Shown: positions 14,059 through 14,713 of the stretch, in pieces
Numbering within the stretch: position 1 is the first letter of the stretch
Layout of the letters: each line of letters begins with the position of its first letter
Origin: Pseudomonadota bacterium
GTDB lineage: Bacteria; Pseudomonadota; Gammaproteobacteria; Pseudomonadales; UBA5518
DNA: 14,713 nt
Reading direction: 5' to 3'
NCBI GenBank assembly: GCA_963204845.1
Contig: CAUJIL010000065.1
Location: 1 to 14,713, forward strand
Notes under the pieces: generated by a model
Told to the model about the DNA's origin: nothing
The model's database searches: none
What the model saw: only the letters and a program-made list of their open reading frames with translations
Made by a program: the position numbers and the translations under genes

Positions 14059-14499
14059 ATGAGCCTGCGCGTGCTGGTGGCGGTGGACGGCTCTGGGCAT
14101 GCGCTGCGCGCGGTGGAGCACCTGCTGCGCCTGAGCGAGGCGGGCTGCGTGCTCGAGGCGCACTTGCTGAACGTGCAACTGCCGCTGGAAACCGGCCATG
14201 TGCGGATGTTCATCGCGCGTGAGTCGCTCGAAGAGTATTACCGCGACGAAGGCCTCGAGGCCCTGCGTGAGGCGTGTGCTCTGCTCGAGCGGGCCGGGCA
14301 GGCATACACCTCGCACATCGCGGTCGGCCACGCCGGCGAGGCAATCGCCCGTTACGCGCGCGAGCTGGGCGTCGACCTCGTGGTGATGGGAACCCACGGG
14401 CGCACCGGCCTGCGCCACGCGGTGATGGGCTCGGTCGCGGTGGACGTGCTGCGGCTCGCGCCGGTGCCGGTGACGGTGGTCCGGCCGGCGCCCGGCTGA
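14059..14499 (+). CDS. Universal stress protein, UspA family
   Basis: Single-domain cytoplasmic stress protein of 146 residues. MSLRVLVAVDGSGHAL forms the first strand with Asp10, which contacts adenine in ATP-binding members. The C-terminal GTHGRTGLRHAVMGS (111-125) is an exact G-2X-G-9X-G-S nucleotide-binding motif, so this is probably the ATP-binding subclass. ATG 14059 is preceded by GGGGAGGAG (14046-14054), a very strong ribosome site. It lies 40 nt behind the TerC gene on the same strand and converges with the dehydrogenase gene across 6 bp. The partner process is unknown. Confidence 0.93.
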   Translation: MSLRVLVAVDGSGHALRAVEHLLRLSEAGCVLEAHLLNVQLPLETGHVRMFIARESLEEYYRDEGLEALREACALLERAGQAYTSHIAVGHAGEAIARYARELGVDLVVMGTHGRTGLRHAVMGSVAVDVLRLAPVPVTVVRPAPG

Positions 14500-14505
14500 G
14501 AGCCC

Positions 14506-14713
14506 TTAGTCCTCGAAGCTGATCATCACCTTGGCCGAGGCGTCGGTGTCGCGCGCCGTGGCCAGCGCCTGCATGAAGTCCTGCAGCCGGAAGCGGTGGC
14601 TGATGATCGGTGCGACGTCGATCGCCGGATCCCGCAGCATCTCGATGACCTCGGGGAACTCCTTCGGGTAGGCGATCGCACCGCGGATCGCGAGTTCCTT
14701 CATCATCACCAGC
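14506..14713 (-). CDS. Medium-chain zinc-type alcohol dehydrogenase, C-terminal part (cut by window edge)
   Basis: Only the last 68 residues are present; the gene runs off the right edge. KELAIRGAIAYPKEFPEVIE, then APIISHRFRLQDFMQALATA and the end SAKVMISFED match the C-terminal catalytic-domain part of medium-chain dehydrogenases of the threonine/butanediol/sorbitol dehydrogenase type. The zinc-ligand and Rossmann motifs lie outside the window, so cofactor and substrate cannot be judged. The stop is TAA (14506-14508), convergent with the UspA gene. Confidence 0.82.
   Translation of the reverse strand, partial: LVMMKELAIRGAIAYPKEFPEVIEMLRDPAIDVAPIISHRFRLQDFMQALATARDTDASAKVMISFED

Noticed and set aside
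14484..14496. GCCGG/CCGGC hairpin at the end of the UspA gene as a terminator
   Set aside because: Only a 5-bp stem inside coding sequence, with no T-run; common by chance in GC-rich DNA.

Overview
The window is GC-rich bacterial chromosome with short intergenic gaps, TGATG and GTGA stop/start overlaps and several GTG starts. The gene content fits a high-GC proteobacterium, most likely a gammaproteobacterium: a gnd-zwf-pgl cluster, HMG-CoA lyase, an SDR, a TerC-type membrane protein, UspA, a TetR regulator and a CrtI-like oxidoreductase. The genus cannot be named from the sequence. No tRNA, rRNA, CRISPR array, insertion sequence or phage gene was seen. All 14 genes read as intact except the two cut by the window edges.

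Left part (1-3699): a secreted or membrane-anchored type-B carboxylesterase (minus strand, cut by the left edge) diverges from a TetR-family repressor gene. The repressor gene is followed immediately by a cytoplasmic family 3 glycoside hydrolase. An imperfect 29-bp palindrome (arms 12-5-12, one mismatch) lies between the divergent genes and sits exactly over a TTAACA/TAACAT promoter for the tetR-GH3 pair. It is the obvious repressor site, which suggests a locally regulated module for a glycosylated or esterified substrate.

Middle part (3720-10343): a phytoene-desaturase-like FAD oxidoreductase (minus strand) converges on the GH3 gene and diverges from a tight plus-strand operon. The operon holds an APH-like phosphotransferase with a rewritten catalytic loop, then gnd, zwf and pgl. 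The last three are the complete oxidative pentose phosphate branch, from glucose 6-phosphate to ribulose 5-phosphate plus two NADPH. Junctions are TGATG, TGATG and a 1-nt gap, so translation is probably coupled throughout.

Right part (10344-14713): a REP-like double hairpin lies between the convergent pgl and SDR genes. A minus-strand operon follows: calcineurin-like phosphoesterase, then HMG-CoA lyase (GTGA overlap), then SDR (31-nt gap). Divergent from it is a TerC-family membrane protein with a clear sigma-70 promoter, followed 40 nt later by a single-domain UspA protein. The 3' end of a medium-chain zinc-type alcohol dehydrogenase gene (minus strand) runs off the right edge. Most of the window is core or accessory metabolism. 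The parts most worth a second look are the operator-controlled esterase/TetR/GH3 module, the aberrant phosphotransferase leading the pentose phosphate operon, and the REP-like structure with alternative pairings.
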